Source: an uncultured Oxalobacteraceae bacterium
GTDB taxonomy: Bacteria; Pseudomonadota; Gammaproteobacteria; Burkholderiales; Burkholderiaceae
DNA: 11,336 nt
Direction: 5' to 3'
Assembly (NCBI GenBank): GCA_946479705.1
Contig: CAMLHI010000047.1
Location: forward strand, 1-11,336
This document shows, one piece after another, positions 1 to 6,490 of this stretch (position 1 is the stretch's first letter; each line of letters starts with the position of its first letter). Position numbers and translations under genes: made by a program. The notes under the pieces were generated by a model. The model saw only the letters and a list, made by a program, of their open reading frames with translations. It had not been told where the DNA came from and did no database searches.

Positions 1-85
1 GCTGCAGCGTGGGGATGAGCACGCCGGACAGGGTCAGAAAGAGGATGATTTCCCGAAGGAAGGGGAAGGCGTGTTGCTCGTGCAC
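1..85 (-). CDS. CPA2-type monovalent cation:proton antiporter, N-terminal fragment
   Basis: Only the first 28 codons are in the window; the gene runs off the left edge. From a GTG at 85-83 the minus strand reads VHEQHAFPFLREIILFLTLS and continues as GVLIPTLQ. A short polar lead, the FLREIILFL segment and a first hydrophobic helix ending in a proline-containing turn resemble the start of Kef-type/CPA2 antiporters of the inner membrane, which exchange K+ or Na+ for protons. No good Shine-Dalgarno sequence precedes the GTG. A TACAAT hexamer on the minus strand (123-118) could be a -10 box giving a short leader, but no matching -35 was found. The family call rests on a short stretch and is tentative; another polytopic membrane protein is possible. 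Confidence 0.55.
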   Translation of the reverse strand, partial: MHEQHAFPFLREIILFLTLSGVLIPTLQ

Positions 86-180
86 TGGCTCGGCTCGGGT
101 GGTTATGGGGCTTGTCGATTGTAGCCGACGCCGGCGCGCCGCCTGGTGCGAGGCCAAATCAACAGATGGCGGGCACGGTT

Positions 181-337
181 CCGAACAAAATTCGGAGCGC
201 CGGGGTCAGTGCTCCCATTGATGCATCAGCTCGCTTGGCCGATGGCGAGATGTGGCAGAACGATATGGCAGGCAGGCGGACTGATGTAACAATGGGAGCA
301 CTGACCCCGGGGGTGGCGGGCTCCGAATTTTGTTTGG
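181..337. repeat. REPIN/MITE-like long imperfect inverted repeat
   Basis: Left arm 181-229 and right arm 281-337 are inverted copies around a loop of about 51 bases. Reading outside to inside, each arm has a 17-base block (one mismatch, containing ACAAAATTCGGAG), a spacer of 2 bases on the left and 10 on the right, and then an identical 21-base block containing GGGGTCAGTGCTCCCATTG. About 9 further bases match at 7 positions. The outer block can itself fold through CCGA and TCGG. GGGGTCAG followed by a short variable tail is typical of REP sequences mobilised by REP-associated tyrosine transposases, and two facing REPs make a REPIN. No transposase gene lies nearby, so the element would be moved in trans. 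The open reading frames across it are low-complexity shadows of the repeat. Confidence 0.7.
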
Positions 338-415
338 TCGGTACGGCATTGTCGAAGTCCATGGTGGGGAATGACTTCGGTGGACACAATGTTAAGATGT
401 TGTGAAATGCAATGT

Positions 416-420
416 GGAGG
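416..420 (+). promoter_or_regulatory. Shine-Dalgarno sequence that sets the start at 425
   Basis: GGAGG ends 4 bases before the ATG at 425. This favours that codon over the upstream in-frame ATG at 371, which would add 18 residues with no family resemblance. Confidence 0.65.
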
Positions 421-424
421 GCCG

Positions 425-643
425 ATGAGGGAGTTTCGATTCAATGTGTTCGGCGTCTTGATCGCGGTGACGGGATCGGCGGGCGCGTGGCGGGCGTTTC
501 ATCTGGGCGCGGACGGCAAGCGCCGCCCGGCCGATTTCATCGTGCCGTGTGATGTGATGGAGGCCGAACTGGCCGGGTACCTGGCCGACTTGTTCCACGA
601 GAATGCCACGCCGCGTAATAGCAGCGTCACGCAGCTGGCCTAA
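425..643 (+). CDS. Small DUF7661-like protein
   Basis: This 72-residue protein begins MREFRFNVFGVLIAV. The pattern FRFNVFG, then a tryptophan-containing strand, then the motif LGADGKRRPADFIVP, an acidic helix and YLADLFHENATP matches a short conserved family of proteobacterial proteins that I associate with DUF7661. Its function is unknown. It has no signal peptide or membrane segment, so it is probably cytoplasmic. The start was chosen from the GGAGG four bases upstream and from where family-like sequence begins. It converges with the GFA-family gene on the other strand, with only 10 bases between the two stop codons and no recognisable terminator there. The inverted repeat upstream lies about 90 bases away and could affect its transcription. 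The gene is confident; the family number is from memory and less certain. Confidence 0.72.
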   Translation: MREFRFNVFGVLIAVTGSAGAWRAFHLGADGKRRPADFIVPCDVMEAELAGYLADLFHENATPRNSSVTQLA

Positions 644-653
644 GCCGCAGACT

Positions 654-1055
654 CTACAGGTAGCTGGTGATCGCCGGCGGGGTGGTCCAGCGGTCGTGCA
701 GGCCGTCGATGTAGCGCACCGGTGCGGCAGCGTACTCGGCAGCGCTGACGTCGTCCAGGCAACTGATGCTGACGCTGTAGAGTTCGCCGCGCATGGGCGA
801 GTCGACGTGGGAAAACACTTGCACGCCGCAGTGCGTGCAGAAGCGGTGTTCTTCGCGTTGCTGGCCGAAGCGGTAGAGCTTGAGCGCCTCTTCACCGCCC
901 AGCAGGCGGAAGGCGGCGGGCTTGACGTTCACCGCCCAGCAGCGGACCTTGCGGCAGTACGAACAGTTGCAGCGCAGGGTTTCCTGGCGCAGGTCGGCAT
1001 CCATGGCGAAGCGGACTTCGCCGCAGTGGCAGCTTCCTGTATGGGTCTTGAGCAT
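654..1055 (-). CDS. GFA/CENP-V family zinc-binding protein
   Basis: This 133-residue protein carries the GFA fold signature: a CxCG near the N-terminus (GSCHCGEV, C9 and C11), a second cluster CNCSYC (C29, C31, C34) followed by RK, and a third pair CTHCG (C73, C76). In this family these cysteines hold two zinc ions. The name comes from the glutathione-dependent formaldehyde-activating enzyme, but most members are uncharacterised and a formaldehyde role should not be assumed here. The ATG at 1055 lies 2 bases past the DUF2243 stop, with AGGGA about 7 bases upstream inside that gene's last codons, so translation is probably coupled. It is the last gene of the minus-strand operon that starts at 3829. 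The length is usual for the family and no key cysteine is missing. Confidence 0.88.
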   Translation of the reverse strand: MLKTHTGSCHCGEVRFAMDADLRQETLRCNCSYCRKVRCWAVNVKPAAFRLLGGEEALKLYRFGQQREEHRFCTHCGVQVFSHVDSPMRGELYSVSISCLDDVSAAEYAAAPVRYIDGLHDRWTTPPAITSYL

Positions 1056-1057
1056 GG

Positions 1058-1558
1058 CTATTCCCTGGGCGTGATGCCTTGTCCCGCGCGCAGCAATCCC
1101 CAGCCGATGAGCAGCATGAGCGCGCCCCAAGCCAGGAAGCCCAGGTCCCAGTATAGCCACTGCGCGCGCGGCACCGTTTCGTTGACATGGTGGATGCCGA
1201 GCAACTGGTGGTCGACAATGCCTTCGACCAGGTTGAAGAGGCCGAAGCCCATCAGCAGGCTGCCGGCCAGCATCTTGCCGGACCACCAGTGATGGCCGAC
1301 GTGGGCGCGCCGCCACAGGATCACCAGGCCGGCCGCAACGCACACATAAGTCAGCGCGTGGAACAGCCCATCCCAGAAGGTGTCGACCTGCAGGTTGTGG
1401 ACGCTGGTGGGGGGGTAGCCGGCGCTGCTGAGCATGTGATGCCATTGCAGCAGCTGGTGCAGCACGATGCCGTCGAAAAAGCCGCCCAGGCCAAGCCCGA
1501 ACAGGATGCCGGCGGCGACCGGGAAACGCGCCTGACTCGGATCGCGTGAGCTTGCCAT
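1058..1558 (-). CDS. DUF2243 family membrane protein
   Basis: This 166-residue protein has four predicted membrane helices at roughly residues 14-35, 63-82, 97-115 and 133-155. It fits the DUF2243 family of bacterial inner-membrane proteins of unknown function. The sequence contains an internal echo: DGIVLHQLLQWHH (residues 29-41) and EGIVDHQLLGIHH (112-124). This suggests a duplicated two-helix unit whose histidines could bind metal or haem; that binding role is inference. The ATG at 1558 has AGAGG five bases upstream. The start lies 12 bases past the stop of the glycosidase-reductase fusion, so the two are almost certainly co-transcribed. The gene ends 2 bases before the GFA start. Confidence 0.88.
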   Translation of the reverse strand: MASSRDPSQARFPVAAGILFGLGLGGFFDGIVLHQLLQWHHMLSSAGYPPTSVHNLQVDTFWDGLFHALTYVCVAAGLVILWRRAHVGHHWWSGKMLAGSLLMGFGLFNLVEGIVDHQLLGIHHVNETVPRAQWLYWDLGFLAWGALMLLIGWGLLRAGQGITPRE

Positions 1559-1570
1559 GGCCGCCTCTTC

Positions 1571-3829
1571 CTATGCTCCGACCACGCGCGCTTCCGCTTC
1601 ATGCGCCAGCGGCGGCAGTTCGGCCTGTTCATCGCGCTGATGCAGATAGCGCGCCAGGGCCGTGTCGAGCGGCGGCATCAGGACCGCCCGTTCCGTATGC
1701 AGTGCGCTGTAGCGCGGCCGCGCGGCGCGCCAGCCGAAGCTGTGGCCAGGCTGGGCTTCGAGCCGGCTGGCGTCCACCCCGGCCTGTTCGGCGGCCCGGC
1801 TGGCCAGGTCCACCCAGGTGACGGGCTCGCCATTGGTCAGGTGCCAGATGCCGCGCTCGCGGTCGATGATCAGGTCGAGGCTGGTGTGCACCAGGTCCGG
1901 CACGTAGGTCGGCGACACGGTAATGTCGTGCGCGGCGGCGAAGGGCGCGCCTTGCGCCAGGCTGGACAGGGCTTGCGTGACGAAGTTGTGGCGGTCCCAC
2001 GGTCCGAAGAAGGAGCTGGTGCGCACTACCAGCGCTTCCGGCATGCAGTCGAGCACCTTGAGTTCGGACGCGGCCTTGCTCCTGCCGTAGACGTTGAGCG
2101 GCGCCACGCCGTCGCTTTCCACATACGGCGCCTGGCGCGCGCCGTCGAACACCAGGTCGCTGGAGAACGTGGTGAGGTGAATCTTGTGGCGCGCGCAGGC
2201 GGCCGCCAGCACCGCCGGTCCGTGCACGTTCTCGCGGAAGCAGCGCTCGACATCGCCTTCCGCATCGTCCACCCGCACATAGCCGCTGGCGTTAATCACC
2301 GCCCAGGGCAGGTACTGCTCGAGCGCGCGCTCGACCGAGGCGGGATCGGCGATGTCCATCTCGGCCCGGCTCAGCAGGCGGTAGGCCAGGTTGCGTTCCT
2401 GGCAGATGCGCGCGAAGGCCCGCCCCAAGGTACCGGTGGCGCCGGTGATCAGGATGGGCTGCACCACATTGCCGACCAGCCGGTGACCATCGGCCGAAAT
2501 GGAGGTGAGCGCGGCGGGAGTGGCCACCGGCTGGCACAGGAAGCGTCCGCTGCGGCGCCACCAGCCCTGGCCGCGCAGCACCGGGTGCGACAACGGCTGG
2601 TGGCGGGCCAGTTCGCGCATCATGGCCGCCAGCGCGGTCGGACGCGGCTGGGGCGAGCGCACGTCGAAGGGGCCGGGCTCGTAGTAGCCGCGCTGCTGGG
2701 TGACCAGGCTGTTCCAGTCGAACGAGCCGAGCAGCGACCACACCGTCACGGCGCGCAGGTCGATGCCGTTGCGCTGGGCTTCCTGGCCGGCCTGCCATAT
2801 TTCCAGCAGCCAGCGCAGCTGGTCTTCGCGGCGCGCGTCGATGTGCGCTTCGGTGACCGCCAGCGGCAGCCGGTATCGCTCCCAGGCTTCCTCCAGCAGG
2901 GGGCCGATGCCGGCCGTGGGCGTGGCCAGTACGCGCGCCGTTTCGAGGTCGGCGCAGGGCTTGCCGCCGGCGTGGCCGCGGAAATGCTCGGGGTAGCGCT
3001 CGGGACGGTGGTCGAGCCAGCGCTCGCTGGTGACGTAGTAATTGACGCCGATGATGTCGGGCGGGCAGGGATGGTCGCGGAACCAGAGGATGTCCGCAGG
3101 GGCGATGCCGCTGCCGGTCAGGTAATCCCACAGCGCGTGCTCGGGGCCGACCATGCCGCACAGCAGGTCCCAGGCGAGCCAGCGGCGCTCGTTGTAGAAC
3201 TCGGCCACGCGGGCCATGTCGCGCGTGCTGTAGGTCTTGCCGAGGTCGTCGGTCTGGACCAGCTTGGCGGCCGGATTGACCGCGCGGATCGCACGCATCG
3301 ACAGGACCACCGCGCGGCACTGGATCAGCAGGGCGGTAAGGAATGTTTGGTCGTCCTGCCCGTGCGGGTACCACATGCCGTACAGGCCGGCGAAGCGGGC
3401 CGTGGTGAGCGCTTCGTTGACCGGGGTGTAGTACGCGATCCAGGGATAGCGCGCGGCCACCGCGCCGGCGTACTCGGCCAGCTGGGTGGCGAAGGCCGGG
3501 TCGGTCAGGCTGGTGTGCGCCGGCCCGCTGCCGTGGTGCACCAGGCCGGCGATCGGGGTGATGCCGGCCGCGCGCAGAGCCGGCAGGCGTTCGTCGGGCC
3601 AGGACCAGTCGGCCTGGTCGAGTCCCTTGGGAGCGGTGCGTTCCCACAGAATGGGGTAGCGGATGGCCTGGATGCCGAGCGAGGCAAAACGGGCGATGTC
3701 GTCGGCACGCTCATGGTGGCCATTGCGCTCGATCTGGCTGAAATAGGTTTCGCGAACACGGTTGACGGTACATTCAAGGCCACCCCAAAGCTGGAGCGGG
3801 GCGAAGGTCGGTTCAGTAGATGTTTGCAT
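1571..3829 (-). CDS. GH1-like glycosidase fused to RmlD-like sugar-nucleotide reductase
   Basis: This 752-residue protein has two enzyme-like halves. Residues about 10-410 resemble glycoside hydrolase family 1: the TIM-barrel segments include IRYPILWER, the acid/base motif TPVNEA (E139) in place of classical TLNEP, and the probable nucleophile in VTEAHID (E327) in place of TENG. Residues about 457-735 are an RmlD/SDR-type Rossmann domain with GATGTLG (463-469), FSSDLVFDG (555-563) and YGRSK (Y581, K585), as in dTDP-4-dehydrorhamnose reductases. All expected reductase residues are visible; the GH1 half is divergent, so its substrate is unknown. There is no signal peptide, so it is cytoplasmic. 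It heads the operon with the DUF2243 and GFA genes. The Shine-Dalgarno before the ATG is weak. Annotation pipelines may label it by either half alone. A role in making or trimming a cell-surface or storage sugar is inference. Confidence 0.86.
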   Translation of the reverse strand: MQTSTEPTFAPLQLWGGLECTVNRVRETYFSQIERNGHHERADDIARFASLGIQAIRYPILWERTAPKGLDQADWSWPDERLPALRAAGITPIAGLVHHGSGPAHTSLTDPAFATQLAEYAGAVAARYPWIAYYTPVNEALTTARFAGLYGMWYPHGQDDQTFLTALLIQCRAVVLSMRAIRAVNPAAKLVQTDDLGKTYSTRDMARVAEFYNERRWLAWDLLCGMVGPEHALWDYLTGSGIAPADILWFRDHPCPPDIIGVNYYVTSERWLDHRPERYPEHFRGHAGGKPCADLETARVLATPTAGIGPLLEEAWERYRLPLAVTEAHIDARREDQLRWLLEIWQAGQEAQRNGIDLRAVTVWSLLGSFDWNSLVTQQRGYYEPGPFDVRSPQPRPTALAAMMRELARHQPLSHPVLRGQGWWRRSGRFLCQPVATPAALTSISADGHRLVGNVVQPILITGATGTLGRAFARICQERNLAYRLLSRAEMDIADPASVERALEQYLPWAVINASGYVRVDDAEGDVERCFRENVHGPAVLAAACARHKIHLTTFSSDLVFDGARQAPYVESDGVAPLNVYGRSKAASELKVLDCMPEALVVRTSSFFGPWDRHNFVTQALSSLAQGAPFAAAHDITVSPTYVPDLVHTSLDLIIDRERGIWHLTNGEPVTWVDLASRAAEQAGVDASRLEAQPGHSFGWRAARPRYSALHTERAVLMPPLDTALARYLHQRDEQAELPPLAHEAEARVVGA

Positions 3830-3870
3830 GGAACTATCCAGGTATTAAAAAAATGGAAACTTTTAGATTA

Positions 3871-3939
3871 GAGACGCTGCCAAACTCAAAAGTTCGGAGC
3901 TTTTGACGGCGTTTTACATGGTGGAAAGGCCGGCGTCTC
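3871..3939. repeat. Nested inverted repeats in the divergent intergenic region
   Basis: The region between the two divergent genes (3830-4123) is non-coding. An outer 7-base stem, GAGACGC at 3871-3877 and GCGTCTC at 3933-3939, encloses an inner one: TCAAAAG, seven bases, CTTTTGA (3886-3906), flanked by GCC and GGC that could extend it. The inner part could be an operator for a dimeric regulator or an RNA hairpin; the whole could fold in the 5' leader of the glycosidase-reductase gene, which starts about 40 bases further along the minus strand. No T-run follows directly on either strand, so it is not a simple terminator. I did not find a convincing -35/-10 pair in this region. Confidence 0.45.
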
Positions 3940-4112
3940 TTGTACAGCTCGCTTCAAAGGGCAAAAGGTTAGCGCAATGACATTTCGCGTGGCGCACCAA
4001 CCAGCGCGGGTAGCGTGTAGCGCAACGGACGGTGAGTCTTGGCGGTGCTTACCCCGCAAAAATGGTCAAGGCGGTCAAAGCGTGCGATCCTGAAAGTTCT
4101 TGTCAAAACATT

Positions 4113-4118
4113 CAGGAG
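4113..4118 (+). promoter_or_regulatory. Shine-Dalgarno sequence that sets the start at 4124
   Basis: CAGGAG lies 5 bases before the ATG at 4124. The alternative in-frame TTG at 4100 has no such signal and would place this sequence inside the gene, so the ATG was chosen. Confidence 0.7.
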
Positions 4119-4123
4119 TCGAA

Positions 4124-5173
4124 ATGAGCAAAGGATTGCGTCTGACCGAGAAGTGGATGCAGCGCGGCTTGTGGCTGGTGGCATTCGTGTTCGCCGGCTT
4201 TCTGATCGGACTGGGCGGGCTGGTGGTCGAGAACCTGCGCGACACCGAAGCCGTGCCGACCATGGAACAGTTCATCGATCCGGCCAAGGGGCCGGCCATC
4301 AGGGAGGCGGCGCGGCAGGCCGAGAAACATCACCTGGAAGCGGGCGAGGCGCGCGAACAGGCAGCCCAGAAGCATCAGGTGGCTGAGTCGAATACCCGCG
4401 CGGCCGAGGAAACCTTCAATCACTGGCTGTCGACCCGGCAGGCCACGGCGCGTCCGGACCAGGACCCGGAACTGATCCGCCGCACGCAGGAGCTCGGTAA
4501 GCTCAAGGACGCCGAGCAAACCGCCCTGGCGGGCGTGCAGGCGCAGGACCAGGCCCTGCTCGACGCCAGCCAGGCGCGCGACCGGGCCGCGCGCAACTGG
4601 GCGCAGCTGGAAGGACCTGCGCGCGCGGCGGTCGAGCGCGCGGCGCGCAGGATCGAGCTCAAGGTGTTCCTGCTGCGCCTGGCGCTGACCTTGCCGCTGC
4701 TGCTGGTGGCCGGCTGGCTGTTCGCCAGGAAGCGCCGCAGCGCCTACTGGCCGTTTGTGTGGGGTTTCATTTTCTTCGCGCTGTTTGCCTTCTTTGTCGA
4801 GCTGGTGCCTTACCTGCCCAGCTACGGCGGCTATGTGCGCTACATCGTGGGGATTGTGATGACCGTGCTGGTGGGGCGGCTGGCGATCGTATCGCTGCAG
4901 CGTTATCTGGCGAGGCAGAAGGAGGCCGAAGCCTTGCCGGACGTGCAGCGCCGCACCACCTTGCGCTACGACGTGGCGCAGGCCCGCCTGGCCAAGTCGG
5001 TGTGCCCGGGCTGCGAGCGCACGGTCGACTTGAAGGATGCCGGCATCGACTATTGCCCGCACTGCGGCATCGGCCTGTTCGAGCGCTGCGCCGCCTGCAC
5101 CACGCGCAAGAGCGCCTTTGCGCGCTTTTGCTTTTCCTGCGGCGCGCCCGGCAGCGCGGTGCTGCCGGATTAG
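4124..5173 (+). CDS. Membrane protein with coiled coil and C-terminal zinc ribbon
   Basis: This 349-residue protein has one membrane helix near the N-terminus (about 16-36) and then a long polar, alanine/glutamate/glutamine-rich segment (about 58-170) with coiled-coil character. Three more helices follow at about 181-201, 207-226 and 238-257. The cytoplasm-like tail carries four cysteine pairs: CPGC (294-297), CPHC (311-314), CAAC (322-325) and CFSC (336-339), a double zinc ribbon. Similar proteins occur in Burkholderiales, often with an automatic 'serine endopeptidase' label; I see no protease motif supporting that. With four helices the coiled coil would face the periplasm if the tail is cytoplasmic. 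The function is unknown; a scaffold or sensor linking envelope and cytoplasm is inference. It converges with the DUF3597 gene, 10 bases away, with no visible terminator between them. Confidence 0.82.
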   Translation: MSKGLRLTEKWMQRGLWLVAFVFAGFLIGLGGLVVENLRDTEAVPTMEQFIDPAKGPAIREAARQAEKHHLEAGEAREQAAQKHQVAESNTRAAEETFNHWLSTRQATARPDQDPELIRRTQELGKLKDAEQTALAGVQAQDQALLDASQARDRAARNWAQLEGPARAAVERAARRIELKVFLLRLALTLPLLLVAGWLFARKRRSAYWPFVWGFIFFALFAFFVELVPYLPSYGGYVRYIVGIVMTVLVGRLAIVSLQRYLARQKEAEALPDVQRRTTLRYDVAQARLAKSVCPGCERTVDLKDAGIDYCPHCGIGLFERCAACTTRKSAFARFCFSCGAPGSAVLPD

Positions 5174-5183
5174 TGCAGGCGAT

Positions 5184-5624
5184 TTAGTCGCGCAGGTCGG
5201 CCGGCACCTTGCCGCCGTTGGCCGCCAGCCGGTTCATCACCTGGCGGTGCAGCCAGATGTTCATGGAGGCCGAATCGCTGGTGTCGCCGCTGTAGTCGAG
5301 CTCTTGCGCCAGTTCCTTGCGCGCCTGCAGGCTGCTGTCGAGATTGAGCAGCTTGAGCAGGTCGACGATCGAGCTGCGCCAGTTCAGCTGCTGGCCCGAC
5401 TTCGCGGCCATATTGCTCAGGATCGCTTCGACATCGACCTGGTCCATCGGCGCGGCCGGTGGCGCGGCGCCCTGGGCGGGCGCGCTCTGGCCGGCCGAAG
5501 TCGACTGCATCGAGCCGGCCCCGCCTTGCGAGGACGATTGCGGCGCACTCTGCGCGCCGGCGTTGGCCACGGCTGGGTGGGAGGAAGGGAAAATTTTGTG
5601 GAAGATATTGCTCAGAATGCCCAT
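5184..5624 (-). CDS. DUF3597 domain protein
   Basis: This 146-residue protein starts MGILSNIFHKIFPSS, a short amphipathic N-terminus. A low-complexity linker rich in Ala, Ser, Gln and Pro follows (about 17-60), and then the DUF3597 domain (about 62-146). Its signature pieces are VDVEAILSNMA, LNWRSSIVDLLKLLNLDSSL, ARKELAQEL, DYSGDTSDSASMNIWLH and NGGKVPADLRD. The family is common in proteobacteria, lacks membrane segments and has no established function. GAGGA lies about 6 bases before the ATG at 5624. It starts 27 bases after the stop of the uncharacterised gene upstream, so the two are probably one transcript. The linker is the least conserved part and may vary in length between strains. Confidence 0.9.
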   Translation of the reverse strand: MGILSNIFHKIFPSSHPAVANAGAQSAPQSSSQGGAGSMQSTSAGQSAPAQGAAPPAAPMDQVDVEAILSNMAAKSGQQLNWRSSIVDLLKLLNLDSSLQARKELAQELDYSGDTSDSASMNIWLHRQVMNRLAANGGKVPADLRD

Positions 5625-5651
5625 GGGAGGTCCTCTTTGTAGGTGAAACGG

Positions 5652-6173
5652 TTAATGGCGCATGCCTTCGGCCACGCGGCCGAGCACGATGGCCAGGGCG
5701 GCGCCGCCGATGGTTTTCACCAGGGTCGGATGCTGTGCGTAAAAGTCGCCCACACGGTCGACCACGCTGGGGTTGTGCTGTTCGGCCTGGGCGGCGATCT
5801 GCTGCACCTGCTCGGGCGTGAGCGTGGCCGCCTGTTCCGGGGTGATCTGCGGCGTGTCGTTCTGGCTGCCGCGGAACAGATTGCCCAGCGCACCGCTGCT
5901 CAGGGCCGCCATCAGCCCCGGTCCCGCCGCGCTCAGCAGCTGGTTGAGCATGCCGGCGCGCTGGTTCGGATCGCTGTGGCCGAACAGCTGGCCGACCATT
6001 TGCGGGAAGGGCGGGGTTTGGTCGGAGCGCAGCGCTTCGGTCACGCCTTGCGCCATGGTCGCTTGCGGCGCGCTGTTGGCGATCTGGTCGAAGTCGTCGA
6101 GGGCGCGGCCCGGATTGCCGCTGGCGCCACCGCCGAGATATTGCTGCAGGATGTTTCCTAAATCGAAAGCCAT
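5652..6173 (-). CDS. Uncharacterised 173-residue protein, upstream partner of DUF3597 gene
   Basis: I do not recognise a named family. The protein begins MAFDLGNILQQYLGGG. It has a Gly/Ala/Gln-rich middle with MLNQLLSAAGPGLM (75-88), a segment TPEQAATLTPEQVQQIA (111-127), and a C-terminal part FYAQHPTLVKTIGGAALAIVLG (144-165) ending in a weakly hydrophobic helix. That helix might touch a membrane but is too short and mixed to call transmembrane with confidence. The general look (small, Gln/Gly/Ala-rich, start similar in style to YidB/DUF937 proteins) suggests a stress-type soluble protein; this is only a resemblance. The ATG at 6173 was chosen because GGAGG lies 4 bases upstream; the longer reading frame runs into non-coding sequence. 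It is likely co-transcribed with the DUF3597 gene 27 bases downstream. Confidence 0.78.
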   Translation of the reverse strand: MAFDLGNILQQYLGGGASGNPGRALDDFDQIANSAPQATMAQGVTEALRSDQTPPFPQMVGQLFGHSDPNQRAGMLNQLLSAAGPGLMAALSSGALGNLFRGSQNDTPQITPEQAATLTPEQVQQIAAQAEQHNPSVVDRVGDFYAQHPTLVKTIGGAALAIVLGRVAEGMRH

Positions 6174-6490
6174 ACGACCTCCATAGTAGGTGGATCGGTG
6201 AGCCGCCCGCCGATGGCGCGGCCCGGTCTTGCATAGTAATCCGATAACAGCTTGGGCATCCGTTCGCCAGCACACCGTGCTCGCATTGTGTCGCGCGGAA
6301 ATGGACCACGAGAAACGGCAGCGAAAAGTGTTTTGCGGCAGGATATCGCTTGAGCCATCGCAAAGCTCGTGTCGAAACTGCGGTGCCCGCCACCTGCGCA
6401 GCGAACTTGTGTGATGTGATCGACTCTGAGATATGAAGCTGCCACAGCTGGCGGCATAACCCATCACGACAACGATCAGCGGAAGTTCCC
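6174..6490. other. Divergent intergenic region of 317 bases
   Basis: This gap separates the minus-strand gene pair from the plus-strand hydrolase and should hold promoters for both. On the minus strand a TACTAT hexamer (6238-6233) could be a -10 box, but its -35 region is poor. Near the hydrolase, GGAAG at 6481-6485 is a probable ribosome binding site. Short reading frames on both strands here (for example 6229-6414 plus) lack a ribosome binding site and recognisable content, and I consider them spurious. No repeat, tRNA or clear operator was seen. Confidence 0.5.

Noticed and set aside
112..405. Short frames on both strands across the inverted repeat
   Set aside because: They are translations of the REPIN-like repeat, with similar peptides on opposite strands because the arms are inverted copies.
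1601..3871. A 756-residue open frame on the plus strand
   Set aside because: It is the antisense shadow of the glycosidase-reductase gene. GC-rich codon bias keeps the frame open, and its translation is low-complexity (Gly, Arg, Ala, His, Gln) with no motifs.
6229..6414. Small plus-strand frame in the divergent intergenic region
   Set aside because: No ribosome binding site and no recognisable composition; probably chance.
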